From positions 29,042 through 93,041 of the forward strand of contig JBOFRL010000030.1 in NCBI GenBank assembly GCA_051650965.1: a stretch of 64,000 bases of DNA. The letters are read 5' to 3'. How positions within the stretch are numbered: position 1 is the stretch's first letter; the number at the start of each line of letters is the position of its first letter. The position numbers and the translations under genes are program-made. Below, one piece after another: positions 28,145 to 36,783 of this stretch. The notes under the pieces were generated by a model, which worked only from the letters and a program-made list of their open reading frames with translations, ran no database searches and had not been told where the DNA came from. The DNA comes from Enterovibrio sp051650965. Its GTDB lineage: Bacteria; Pseudomonadota; Gammaproteobacteria; Enterobacterales; Vibrionaceae.

Positions 28145-28190
28145 ACACAGCCATGCTGCGCGAATAACAGCTACCACTGTGCCTAAGGTC

Positions 28191-28271
28191 GTTTAATTGC
28201 CATAAGTTGCTCCAGAACAAAATGAAGCCACTATTTTCAAATAGGTAGCTTGTCGATCCTAGGTGTGGTTG
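28191..28271 (-). repeat. IS end, copy 2 of a dispersed repeat
   Basis: Matches 3850-3930 with scattered substitutions, including the terminal CAACCACACCTAG (read leftward) and GGAG-ATGGCAATTAAA. Its outer end touches the ubiG stop codon (28272-28274) with no base between, so an element appears to have inserted precisely at the end of ubiG and later decayed. Confidence 0.65.
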
Positions 28272-28985
28272 CTAGACGTTTATCATTTTTAAATGCACCA
28301 TGTAATTAACTTGCACATTTGATGACAAATAAAAGTTATCCAGCAAAGGGTTATAGCTGATCCCCGCAATATGGCAATCGGAAAACCCAAGCTCTGTGGT
28401 GATTTTTAGCAGCTCCGACGGCCGAATAAATTTGCTGTGAGTATGCGTTCCCTTGGGCAATTTTTTTAAAATATACTCTGCGCCAACAATCGCAAATAAC
28501 CACGAAAGGGGCGTGCGATTTAAGGTGGATAAAAACAGCGAGCCATTTGGCGCTAGCATGTCACGGCAAGCGGCAAGCAGCGAGCGCGGATCCGGCACAT
28601 GCTCAAGCACTTCCATGCAAGTGATCACGTCATAAAACGCATGAGGATCAGCCGCGTGCGCCTCAGCTGTCGTTTGCACATAGTTGATCGGCAGCTGCTG
28701 AGCCTGTGCATGCGTTTTGGCCACTTGCAGCGGCGCGGCGCCCATGTCGAGCCCAGTCACTTGCGCGCCCTGCAGCGCCAAGCTTTCGCTCAAAATTCCC
28801 CCGCCACAGCCCACATCCAAGATCTTCTTGCCAAAGATCCCGTCAGTGCGCTGCAAAATGTAGTTAAGCCGGAGCGGGTTAAGCTGATGAAGCGGCTTAA
28901 ACTCGCCGCTGGTATCCCACCAGCGCTGCGCAAGGGCCTCGAATTTAGCAATTTCACTTGGATCAACGTTTTGTGACTGCGCCAT
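28272..28985 (-). CDS. ubiG: Ubiquinone biosynthesis O-methyltransferase
   Basis: 237 residues. UbiG performs both O-methylations of ubiquinone synthesis. It begins with the typical ...VDPSEIAKFEALAQRWWDTS, then GEFKPLHQLNPLRLNYI, the SAM site ILDVGCGGGILSESLA (about 55-70), MEVLEHVPDP and the membrane-contact region NRTPLSWLFAIVGAEYIL. The C-terminus NVQVNYMVHLKMINV aligns to the end of E. coli UbiG, so the protein is full length even though an IS end abuts the stop codon. Upstream, GGGA precedes the ATG. Confidence 0.95.
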   Translation of the reverse strand: MAQSQNVDPSEIAKFEALAQRWWDTSGEFKPLHQLNPLRLNYILQRTDGIFGKKILDVGCGGGILSESLALQGAQVTGLDMGAAPLQVAKTHAQAQQLPINYVQTTAEAHAADPHAFYDVITCMEVLEHVPDPRSLLAACRDMLAPNGSLFLSTLNRTPLSWLFAIVGAEYILKKLPKGTHTHSKFIRPSELLKITTELGFSDCHIAGISYNPLLDNFYLSSNVQVNYMVHLKMINV

Positions 28986-29195
28986 TGTTTACAGATCCCA
29001 ATAACTGATTACTTTTGTTAAGATAATATTTTTGCTATCAATCGCCTACTTTTTTCGCGTTTATTTCTATGAAAAGTAAGTCAATTAAATGGATTTTCGC
29101 TTGTCATTTTCACCGAAAAATTGCGCAAAAACAGCATGCCGTGCAGTCAACTCGCCGCCCACGTTACAAACGTGAGCAAAATTAAGTCCTATTTT

Positions 29196-29972
29196 TCAAT
29201 GTCTTAACACATAGTTGCGTTTTTTCTTGATTGGTGTCATGTTGCCTTTTTTTTGCAGCTCACCACGCCATACTAAGCGCGGATGCTCATCACCGTAATA
29301 CTGTTCAACAGTGTCAACAAGCCAATCACGCACGTAATTTATTGAAACAAATAAACTAATTCTTTCATAAGGAAGCATTTCACCACTTACCAGCCGCGTA
29401 TCGCTTTTATCTGCCGAGGCAACAATGATCCCCACCAGCTCTCCAAAGCTGTTAAATGTACCGCCGCCACTCATGCCATTTTGGATCGGCGCATCCATGA
29501 CGCTCGCGGGGCATTTATAAAAATAAAAGTAATTTACGAATTTGAGATCGCGACGATAGTAGCCGCGCCCCACCAAAATATCACCGTTAAAATTGACACC
29601 GTAAGTCGTAACTTCCTGATTTTTATAAACGAGTCCCATGCTGGGAAACTTCTCCCCGCGATTATCAGCGGCAATCAAAGCGATATCACAAATAGGGTGA
29701 TAAGCGATCACGCGAGCATAATTGAGCCTTGCAACATGCGCCGCCGTTAAGCTCAAATTTTCAGTGATCGGCACGCTTGAGCCATAGCCAATGTAAAATG
29801 GCGGAACCCCTGTGATCTCAAAATCGATGGCGGGAGCGTCACGGCGTGCCACAACCTGTAAAGGGCCATTCCTAAGAATACAGCCGGTTATAGTTATAGC
29901 CGTGATAGAAACAGCAAAAAAGGCCGCTATCTGACGTCTGAATAGATGCGCTTTAAAAGTAAAACGGTACAC
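29196..29972 (-). CDS. Trypsin-like serine protease, probable lipoprotein
   Basis: 258 residues from a GTG with AGGAG six bases upstream; an ATG 16 codons earlier lacks a ribosome site. Residues 13-31 form a lipoprotein-type signal (basic N-terminus, then IAAFFAVSITAITITGC with the lipidated Cys at 31). The chymotrypsin-like triad can be read as H79 (LTAAHVARL), D96 (CDIALIAAD) and S168 (NGMSGGGTF). The basic tail (PIKKKRNYVLRH) is unusual. This points to a membrane-anchored periplasmic protease without PDZ domains, unlike DegP/DegS. Substrate unknown. It stands alone between ubiG and sucD. Confidence 0.78.
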   Translation of the reverse strand: MYRFTFKAHLFRRQIAAFFAVSITAITITGCILRNGPLQVVARRDAPAIDFEITGVPPFYIGYGSSVPITENLSLTAAHVARLNYARVIAYHPICDIALIAADNRGEKFPSMGLVYKNQEVTTYGVNFNGDILVGRGYYRRDLKFVNYFYFYKCPASVMDAPIQNGMSGGGTFNSFGELVGIIVASADKSDTRLVSGEMLPYERISLFVSINYVRDWLVDTVEQYYGDEHPRLVWRGELQKKGNMTPIKKKRNYVLRH

Positions 29973-30243
29973 AAACCTCTCCTGAACATTCTCTTGGTGC
30001 CGCGCGCTTAAAATACGCATTCAAGATCATTGTTATTTCGCTTAATTATAGAGCTCAAGTATTAACCAAACGGGCTAACTTACTGTTTTGCGAGCAAATG
30101 TTCTGTTCCATCGGATAAATAGAAGTGAGCTTGAGCGCTTACCTGCAAGAAAAAATGCCGCTCAGAAATTGGGCGGGAAATCTTTTTTAGGAGAGTTAAT
30201 GTTTTAAACTTTTACGCAACGGCTTTTAGAATAACCGCGCCAA

Positions 30244-30270
30244 TAAAAAAGAGAGCTTACGCTCTCTTTC
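30244..30270 (-). terminator. Intrinsic terminator of the suc operon
   Basis: AAAGAGAGC and GCTCTCTTT with a 4-base loop, followed on the minus strand by T6, starting 25 bases after the sucD stop. Confidence 0.85.
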
Positions 30271-30294
30271 ACTTACACATTGATTTTTAACGAT

Positions 30295-31167
30295 TTAGCG
30301 CGCTATACCGCTAGCGAGTACGGCGCCAATTTCCGACAAATTGGTCACCACCGCGACACCAGCACTTTCTAGCGCCGCCATTTTATCGCGCGCGCTGCCT
30401 TTGCCGCGGGCAATGATGGCGCCAGCATGCCCCATCCTTTTGCCCGTAGGCGCGGTGATCCCTGCGATATACGAGACAACCGGTTTCCTCACGTGCGCCT
30501 TAATGTAATCGGCGGCCTCTTCTTCAGCGCTGCCGCCAATTTCGCCGATCAGCACAATCGACTGCGTGGCCGGATCTTGCTCAAACAGCGCCAGCATGTC
30601 GATAAAGCTTGAGCCTGGGATAGGGTCACCGCCAATGCCGACGCACGTCGATTGGCCAAGTCCCGCGTCCGTTGTCTGTTTGACCGCCTCATAAGTAAGG
30701 GTGCCAGAGCGTGAAACGATGCCAACGGTGCCCGGCAGGTGAATGTGTCCTGGCATGATGCCAATTTTGCACTCGCCCGGCGTAATGATCCCTGGGCAAT
30801 TTGGCCCGATAATGCGCGTGTCCGTCCCCGCAAGGCGCGCCTTCACCACCAGCATATCTAGCGTAGGAATGCCTTCCGTGATCACAACGATGAGCTTAAT
30901 GCCAGCCTCAGCCGCCTCAAAAATGGCATCCTTACAAAATGGCGCGGGCACATAAATCATTGACGCATCAGCGCCGGTCGTTTGCACCGCTTGCGCCACC
31001 GTATCAAATACCGGCCGCTCAAGATGGCGTTGGCCACCTTTACCCGGCGACACGCCGCCAACCAGCTGCGTGCCGTACGAAATGGCTTGCTGAGAGTGGT
31101 AAGTGCCTTGCGCGCCGGTAAAACCTTGGCAGATCACTTTGGTCTGCTTATTGACTAAGATTGCCAT
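30295..31167 (-). CDS. sucD: Succinate-CoA ligase alpha subunit
   Basis: 290 residues. With SucC it makes succinate and ATP or GTP from succinyl-CoA in the citric acid cycle. The CoA-binding Rossmann part has VICQGFTGAQGTYHSQQAI, and the phosphorylated histidine is H247 in GKRMGHAGAI. GPNCPGIITPGECKIGIMPG is intact. It overlaps the end of sucC by 13 bases, so the subunits are probably made by coupled translation. Last gene of sucABCD, followed by a terminator. Confidence 0.97.
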   Translation of the reverse strand: MAILVNKQTKVICQGFTGAQGTYHSQQAISYGTQLVGGVSPGKGGQRHLERPVFDTVAQAVQTTGADASMIYVPAPFCKDAIFEAAEAGIKLIVVITEGIPTLDMLVVKARLAGTDTRIIGPNCPGIITPGECKIGIMPGHIHLPGTVGIVSRSGTLTYEAVKQTTDAGLGQSTCVGIGGDPIPGSSFIDMLALFEQDPATQSIVLIGEIGGSAEEEAADYIKAHVRKPVVSYIAGITAPTGKRMGHAGAIIARGKGSARDKMAALESAGVAVVTNLSEIGAVLASGIAR

Positions 31168-32333
31168 TGTTTACCCTCCGCAGCCGCGACGACCGCTTGC
31201 GCCGCTTTTGTTAATGACGTGGCAGCGATAATGTTAAGTCCTGAATTGGCTAACTTTTGCGCGCCAAGCTCGGCGTTATTCCCCTCAAGGCGCACCACAA
31301 CCGGCACATTGACGCCGATCTGCGCCACCGCCCTCATGATCCCATCAGCGATCAAATCGCAGCGCACAATGCCACCAAAAATGTTGACCAGCACCGCTTT
31401 CACATGCGGATCAGACAAAATTATCTTAAACGCTTCGCTGACGCGCTCTTGCGTCGCGCCGCCGCCGACATCCAAAAAGTTGGCAGGCTTGCCGCCATGT
31501 AGCTGCACCATATCCATCGTCGCCATGGCAAGCCCCGCACCATTGACCATGCAGCCGATGCTACCTTCAAGCGCCACATAATTAAGCTCCCACTTGCTCG
31601 CCTGCGCATTGCGCTCGTCCTCTTGCGACGGATCAGCTAAAGCCTGCAATTTTGGATGGCGAAACAGTGCATTACTGTCGATGATCACTTTGGCATCCAA
31701 ACAGACAAGCTGCTGTTCCTGCGTTACCACCAAAGGATTGACCTCGAGCATCGCCACATCTTGCTGCAAAAAAAGCGTGGTCAGCTTCATGAAAATATCA
31801 ACAAACTGCGTCAGCTGTATGCCAGTCAGCCCAAGCTTAAAAGCCAGCTCACGCCCTTGATAAGGCTGCGGCCCCACCAGCGGATCTAACGCAATTTTGT
31901 GGATAAGCTCAGGCGTTTCGTGCGCGACGGTTTCAATATCCATCCCGCCTTGCGAAGAGCCGATCACCACCACTTTTTGCAAGCTGCGGTCGATGAGCAC
32001 GCTAAGATACAGCTCGTCGCGAATGTCGGTGCACGCTTCTAGCAGCAATTTGTTGACCGGCTGGCCCTGCGCATCGGTTTGATTGCTGACAAGGCGCTTG
32101 CCAAGCCAACGGTTGGCGAAATCGATAATTTCCGCCTCATTTTTCACAAGCTTGACGCCGCCCGCTTTACCGCGCCCGCCAGCGTGCACTTGGCACTTGA
32201 TCGCCCAGCGCTCGCCGCCCAGCGTTTTGGCCGCCTCCACCGCCTCTTGCGCGCTACTGCACACCACCGAGCTCAGCACCGGCAATCCGTACTGCGAAAA
32301 CAGCTGTTTTGATTGGTACTCGTGTAAATTCAT
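31155..32333 (-). CDS. sucC: Succinate-CoA ligase beta subunit
   Basis: 392 residues (E. coli 388). The ATP-grasp N-terminal part starts MNLHEYQSKQLFSQYGLPV, with WAIKCQVHAGGRGKAGGVKL for nucleotide binding, LEVNPLVV for Mg2+ binding, and GSIGCMVNGAGLAMATMD and VNIFGGIVRCD for the ligase core. It forms the heterodimer or tetramer with SucD. It lies 45 bases after sucB and overlaps sucD. Confidence 0.97.
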   Translation of the reverse strand: MNLHEYQSKQLFSQYGLPVLSSVVCSSAQEAVEAAKTLGGERWAIKCQVHAGGRGKAGGVKLVKNEAEIIDFANRWLGKRLVSNQTDAQGQPVNKLLLEACTDIRDELYLSVLIDRSLQKVVVIGSSQGGMDIETVAHETPELIHKIALDPLVGPQPYQGRELAFKLGLTGIQLTQFVDIFMKLTTLFLQQDVAMLEVNPLVVTQEQQLVCLDAKVIIDSNALFRHPKLQALADPSQEDERNAQASKWELNYVALEGSIGCMVNGAGLAMATMDMVQLHGGKPANFLDVGGGATQERVSEAFKIILSDPHVKAVLVNIFGGIVRCDLIADGIMRAVAQIGVNVPVVVRLEGNNAELGAQKLANSGLNIIAATSLTKAAQAVVAAAEGKQWQS

Positions 32334-32378
32334 AACGCCTACCTTTGTTATGAGAAAATCTGTGCAAAATCGCTTGCG

Positions 32379-33632
32379 TTACACCTGCAGTAGCAAACGC
32401 ATCGGATCTTCTAACCGCTCTTTCACGGTGACTAAAAAACTGACCGAATTTTGGCCATCAACGATGCGATGATCATAAGAGAGCGCGACGTACATCATCG
32501 GCAATATTTTTACTTCGCCATTCACCGCCATCGGCCGGTCTTGAATTTTATGCATGCCCAAAATGGCCGATTGCGGCGGATTAATGATCGGCGTAGAGAG
32601 CAGCGAGCCAAACACGCCGCCGTTAGTGATAGTAAAAGTGCCACCGATCAGCTCATCCACCGTTAACTTGCCATCACGCCCTTTTTGCGCCAACCGTCTG
32701 ATCTCTTTCTCAATTTCTGCAAGAGTCAATTTATCGCAGCCGCGCAGCACCGGCGTTACTAAGCCGCGTGGCGTGGCAACTGCAATGCTGATATCAAAAT
32801 AGTTATGATAAACAATGTCATCGCCGTCAATCGCAGCATTGATTTCAGGAAACAGTTTTAGCGCCTCAACCACCGCTTTGATATAAAACGACATCATGCC
32901 AAGACGCACGCCATGCTGCTTTTCAAACTCATCGCTGTAACGCTTGCGCAGATCTAAAATCGCCTGCATGTTGACCTCGTTAAAGGTGGTCAGCATCGCG
33001 GTGTTGTTTTTTGCATCGAGCAGACGCTCAGCGACACGCTTACGCAGGCGTGTCATCGGCACACGGCGCTCTTTTGCCGCGCCGGCCACGTTACTGTCAA
33101 GCGCTGTAACGGTGTGCTCAGACGCGCTTTTTGCAGGCTCTGCTGTATCAACCGGCGCCTCAATCTCTTGCGCTGCCGCCTCTTCACGCTTATTGCGCTT
33201 CGCCTCTAAATGCGCGCGCACATCCTCGCGCGTGATCCGTCCACCCACACCGCTGCCTTTGATAGCCGAGGCCGACAATTCATGCTGCGCAAGCTCACGG
33301 CGCGCCGAGGGCGTCAGCGATGGCGTCTCTTCGTTTTCTGTCACTGATGGCTCGGCTGCCGCTATAACGTCATCCCCATTTTTTTCTGCAGCCACGGCCG
33401 ACACAAGCTTTGCAATCAACTGTTTTGACTGCACAATCGCACCGCTTTCCTCAATAATTTGCTCCAGCACACCCGCTTGAGGCGCGGGGATCTCAAGCAC
33501 AACTTTGTCCGTTTCAACTTCAACGAGCACTTCATCACGAGCAACCTGATCTCCTGGTTTTTTATGCCACGTTGCGATGGTTGCATCCGTGACCGACTCA
33601 GGCAGATCTGGCACCAAAATATCAATGGTCAT
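32379..33632 (-). CDS. sucB: 2-oxoglutarate dehydrogenase E2 (dihydrolipoyl succinyltransferase)
   Basis: 417 residues. One lipoyl domain at 1-75 with the lipoylated lysine K43 in VETDKVVLEIPAP, an Ala/Glu-rich hinge, the E3-binding domain at about 107-143 (TPSARRELAQHELSAS...GRITREDV), a second linker, and the catalytic domain ending with SYDHRIVDG (active-site His). It is the core of the 2-oxoglutarate dehydrogenase complex and passes the succinyl group to CoA. 20 bases separate it from sucA. Confidence 0.97.
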   Translation of the reverse strand: MTIDILVPDLPESVTDATIATWHKKPGDQVARDEVLVEVETDKVVLEIPAPQAGVLEQIIEESGAIVQSKQLIAKLVSAVAAEKNGDDVIAAAEPSVTENEETPSLTPSARRELAQHELSASAIKGSGVGGRITREDVRAHLEAKRNKREEAAAQEIEAPVDTAEPAKSASEHTVTALDSNVAGAAKERRVPMTRLRKRVAERLLDAKNNTAMLTTFNEVNMQAILDLRKRYSDEFEKQHGVRLGMMSFYIKAVVEALKLFPEINAAIDGDDIVYHNYFDISIAVATPRGLVTPVLRGCDKLTLAEIEKEIRRLAQKGRDGKLTVDELIGGTFTITNGGVFGSLLSTPIINPPQSAILGMHKIQDRPMAVNGEVKILPMMYVALSYDHRIVDGQNSVSFLVTVKERLEDPMRLLLQV

Positions 33633-33652
33633 AGCAAAATGTCCTTTCTATT

Positions 33653-36442
33653 TTAATTAGTGGGTTTAATGTTAAGTGCTTCTTGTAACAGCTGTAACTG
33701 CTGCTGTTGGTGCGTTAAATGTGAACCGACCGCAGGCGAGGCCGCCGCTTGTCGTCCTGCATAACCAAGTGTTGCCCCGCGCGCGAGTAGCGGCTGCAGG
33801 CGGTGGAAAACAAACTGCCAAGCGCCTTGATTTTGCGGCTCTTCTTGACACCAAAACCACTCTTTCGCCTCAGCAAAAGGCGCAAGCGCCGCCTGCAGCT
33901 CCTCTTTAGGGAACGGATATAACTGCTCAACTCGTACTAGCGCGATATGGCTAAGATCATGTTTTTGACGCAGTTCGAGCAGCTCAAAATAGATCTTGCC
34001 GCTGCATAAAACGACCCGCTCAACGGCCTGAGGCGCCGCAGTTTTATCCGCTATCACCGGCAAAAACGTCCCCGTTGCCAGCTCGTCTAAGCTTGCCGTG
34101 CACGACGGATGGCGCAGCAGCGATTTAGGCGTGATGACGATCAGCGGCCGGCGCACATTGCGCAGCGCTTGGCGGCGCAGCAGGTGATAAATTTGCGCCG
34201 GATTTGACGGCACGCACACTTGCATATTTTGCTGCGCGCACAGCTGTAAATAGCGCTCTAAACGCGCCGAAGAGTGCTCAGGCCCTTGTCCCTCGTAGCC
34301 GTGCGGTAAAAGCAGCGTCACCCCAGACAACCGGCCCCATTTTTGCTCGCCCGCGCTGATGAATTGGTCGACCACCACCTGCGCGCCATTGGCAAAATCG
34401 CCAAATTGCGCTTCCCAAATGGTAAGCCCAGCCGGCTCTGTCGCTGCGTAGCCATACTCAAAAGCCAGCGCCGCCGCCTCCGACAAAACCGAGTCATAAA
34501 TCTGAAAATACCCTTGCTTTTCATGCAGTTTGGTCAGCGGCGTGTACGGCTCGCCGCCGCTTTGATCGTGCAGCACCGCATGGCGATGAAAGAACGTGCC
34601 GCGCCCACAATCTTGCCCCGTCAAACGCACTGGCAGCGTTGCATCGAGCAGCGTGGCATAAGCAAGAATTTCCGCCATTCCCCAATCGAGCAATTTTTCC
34701 TCGTTGAGCATCGCTTGCCTGTCGGCATAAATTTTGGCGACACGGTCGTGCAGCGCGGTCGTGGTCGGCACGGCGCACGCCTTTTTGCCGATGCGAAGCA
34801 GCTGCGCTTTGTCGAGCGCATGCGGCCATGGCGCGGACCAATCGGTTTCACTGTAGGCTTGCCATTTTGACGGCTGCGCCGTTTTGCGCGACTCGCTGAC
34901 CACCACTGCGCCTTTGTCCAGCGCGCTGCGGTACTCATCCAGCAGCTTTGCAGCATTCTCTTGCGTCACAACGCCTTGCTCAACAAGTTGATTGGCATAC
35001 AGCTGGCGCGCGGTCGGGTGCGCCTTAATTTTTTGATACATCAACGGCTGCGTAGCGCTCGGCTCGTCGGCCTCGTTGTGGCCATTGCGTCGGTAGCAGA
35101 CCAGATCTATCACCACATCGCGGTGAAATTTTTGTCTAAAATCAAAAGCCAACTTCACCGCCGACACCACCGCCTGCGGATCGTCGGCGTTCACATGCAA
35201 AATCGGTGCTTGCACCATTTTGGCAATGTCGGTGCAGTAGGTTGTCGAGCGCGTATCGCGCGGATCGGCGGTGGTAAATCCTATCTGATTGTTGACCACA
35301 ATTCGCACGCTGCCGCCAATCGCGTAGCCGCGCGCCTGCGACATGTTAAACGTCTCTTGCACCACGCCTTGCCCTGCAATCGCAGAGTCGCCGTGAATGG
35401 TGACCGGCAACACGCTCTGCCACGCGGCCTCGCCAAAGCGCTGCTGGCGCGCGCGGCTCATGCCCATCACTACCGGATTAACAATTTCTAAATGGGAAGG
35501 ATTAAACGCCAGATTTAAATGTACGGCGCCGTGCTCGGTGACAAAATCGCTGCTGTATCCTTGATGGTATTTCACATCGCCAGAGCGCTCAGACGCCGCC
35601 TTATGGCCGGCAAACTCAGCAAAAAGCTGCGCTGGCTCTTTGCCCAGCACATTAACCAGCATATTGAGCCGCCCACGGTGCGCCATGCCAAACACCACCT
35701 CTTGTACGCCTTGTCCGGCGGCGTGATGCAGCAGCGCCTTGATCATTGGGATCAGTGCGTCTGCGCCTTCAAGCGAAAAACGCTTGGCGCCAGGAAACTT
35801 CGCCGCAAGGTAGCGCTCAAGCCCTTCGGCTTCGGTGAGCTGCTGCAAGATTGCGTTTTGCTCTTGCGCGGAAAATTTGTTGTGCGCAAGCGCGTTAAGG
35901 CGCTGCTCTAGCCACTGCTTTTCGTCAAAAGAGGCCAAATGCGTAAATTCTACGCCGAGCGAGCGGCAATAAATTTGTTGTAAATTATCAAGTTGCTGCT
36001 GGAGCGTGATTTTTTCTCCAGCCTCTGCAGACAGAGGCGATGCTTGCTGCAGATCCTGCGCGCTTAAACCGTAAAATGCAGGATCAAGCTCAGGCACAGC
36101 GGCTTTAGGCGCCAGAGCAAGCGGATCAAGATTGGCAGCGCGATGGCCGTGACTACGATACGCATCGAACAGACGCAGCGCCGCATACCCCTTCGCCGAA
36201 ACAGGCGCGCCGGCGGTTTGCGACGGCGACAATTTGGCCTGCAAGCGCAAGTTTTCTCGCACCACAGAATGCGGCAATTCTGCCCCCGTTAATGCAGGAA
36301 GAGTGGCAAATACGGCTTGCCACTGAGGATCAACACTTGTTGCATCTTGCAGATAGCTCTCGTAAAGGGCTTCTACATAGGTCGCATTGCCTCCAGCTAA
36401 ATGAGAAGAAGCAAGCCAAGCCATCATTGCATTATTCTGCAT
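33653..36442 (-). CDS. sucA: 2-oxoglutarate dehydrogenase E1
   Basis: 929 residues (E. coli 933). The thiamine diphosphate enzyme decarboxylates 2-oxoglutarate. Start MQNNAMMAWLASSHLAGG matches E. coli SucA (MQNSALKAWLDSSYLSG), with AAGGAAGAG before it; an ATG 11 codons earlier is rejected. Landmarks: EGADALIPMIKALLHHAAGQ, FGMAHRGRLNMLVNVLGK, GDSAIAGQGVVQETFNMSQ, RRNGHNEADEPSATQPLMY and LPHGYEGQGPEHSSARLER. First gene of sucABCD; no sdh genes lie upstream, in contrast to the enteric sdh-suc arrangement. Confidence 0.97.
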   Translation of the reverse strand: MQNNAMMAWLASSHLAGGNATYVEALYESYLQDATSVDPQWQAVFATLPALTGAELPHSVVRENLRLQAKLSPSQTAGAPVSAKGYAALRLFDAYRSHGHRAANLDPLALAPKAAVPELDPAFYGLSAQDLQQASPLSAEAGEKITLQQQLDNLQQIYCRSLGVEFTHLASFDEKQWLEQRLNALAHNKFSAQEQNAILQQLTEAEGLERYLAAKFPGAKRFSLEGADALIPMIKALLHHAAGQGVQEVVFGMAHRGRLNMLVNVLGKEPAQLFAEFAGHKAASERSGDVKYHQGYSSDFVTEHGAVHLNLAFNPSHLEIVNPVVMGMSRARQQRFGEAAWQSVLPVTIHGDSAIAGQGVVQETFNMSQARGYAIGGSVRIVVNNQIGFTTADPRDTRSTTYCTDIAKMVQAPILHVNADDPQAVVSAVKLAFDFRQKFHRDVVIDLVCYRRNGHNEADEPSATQPLMYQKIKAHPTARQLYANQLVEQGVVTQENAAKLLDEYRSALDKGAVVVSESRKTAQPSKWQAYSETDWSAPWPHALDKAQLLRIGKKACAVPTTTALHDRVAKIYADRQAMLNEEKLLDWGMAEILAYATLLDATLPVRLTGQDCGRGTFFHRHAVLHDQSGGEPYTPLTKLHEKQGYFQIYDSVLSEAAALAFEYGYAATEPAGLTIWEAQFGDFANGAQVVVDQFISAGEQKWGRLSGVTLLLPHGYEGQGPEHSSARLERYLQLCAQQNMQVCVPSNPAQIYHLLRRQALRNVRRPLIVITPKSLLRHPSCTASLDELATGTFLPVIADKTAAPQAVERVVLCSGKIYFELLELRQKHDLSHIALVRVEQLYPFPKEELQAALAPFAEAKEWFWCQEEPQNQGAWQFVFHRLQPLLARGATLGYAGRQAAASPAVGSHLTHQQQQLQLLQEALNIKPTN

Positions 36443-36719
36443 ATTCTCTTCCTTCATATTTCGCAGCACATTCACTACTTTTGTCTAGCAACCGGCCATT
36501 TATCGCGCCGCTCTCACAACTTTAGCTTATAAAACAGTGAGTTACTTTTGCAAAGACGCTAACAAATTGCTTAATTTTATCATTTCGCTAGGTAGTCTAT
36601 CAGACGCTGCCGGCAAAAAATCAGTTCTGTTTCAAATTACTAGCCTAGGCCAAAAACTACAATCTATTTAAACTTACCGCTGTAATTCGTCCCAAGCCAG
36701 CAAAACGCAAAAAAACTGC
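36443..36719. other. Intergenic region upstream of sucA
   Basis: About 280 bases that must contain the suc promoter. AT-rich, without a recognised operator. The short plus-strand frame here is a shadow of the sucA 5' end. Confidence 0.4.
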
Positions 36720-36753
36720 AAAAAAACGGCCGCAACGTTATTCGCCGCGGCCG
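36720..36753 (-). terminator. Intrinsic terminator after tcyP
   Basis: CGGCCGC and GCGGCCG pair around a 13-base loop, with T6 and then T7 following on the minus strand, 30 bases after the tcyP stop. Confidence 0.8.
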
Positions 36754-36783
36754 CACACAAAGTTTATTGCTTATTGAATGAAA

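Noticed and set aside
34343..35911. Plus-strand frames of 130-176 codons opposite sucA
   Set aside because: Shadows of the sucA reading frame; His/Arg-rich translation without motifs.
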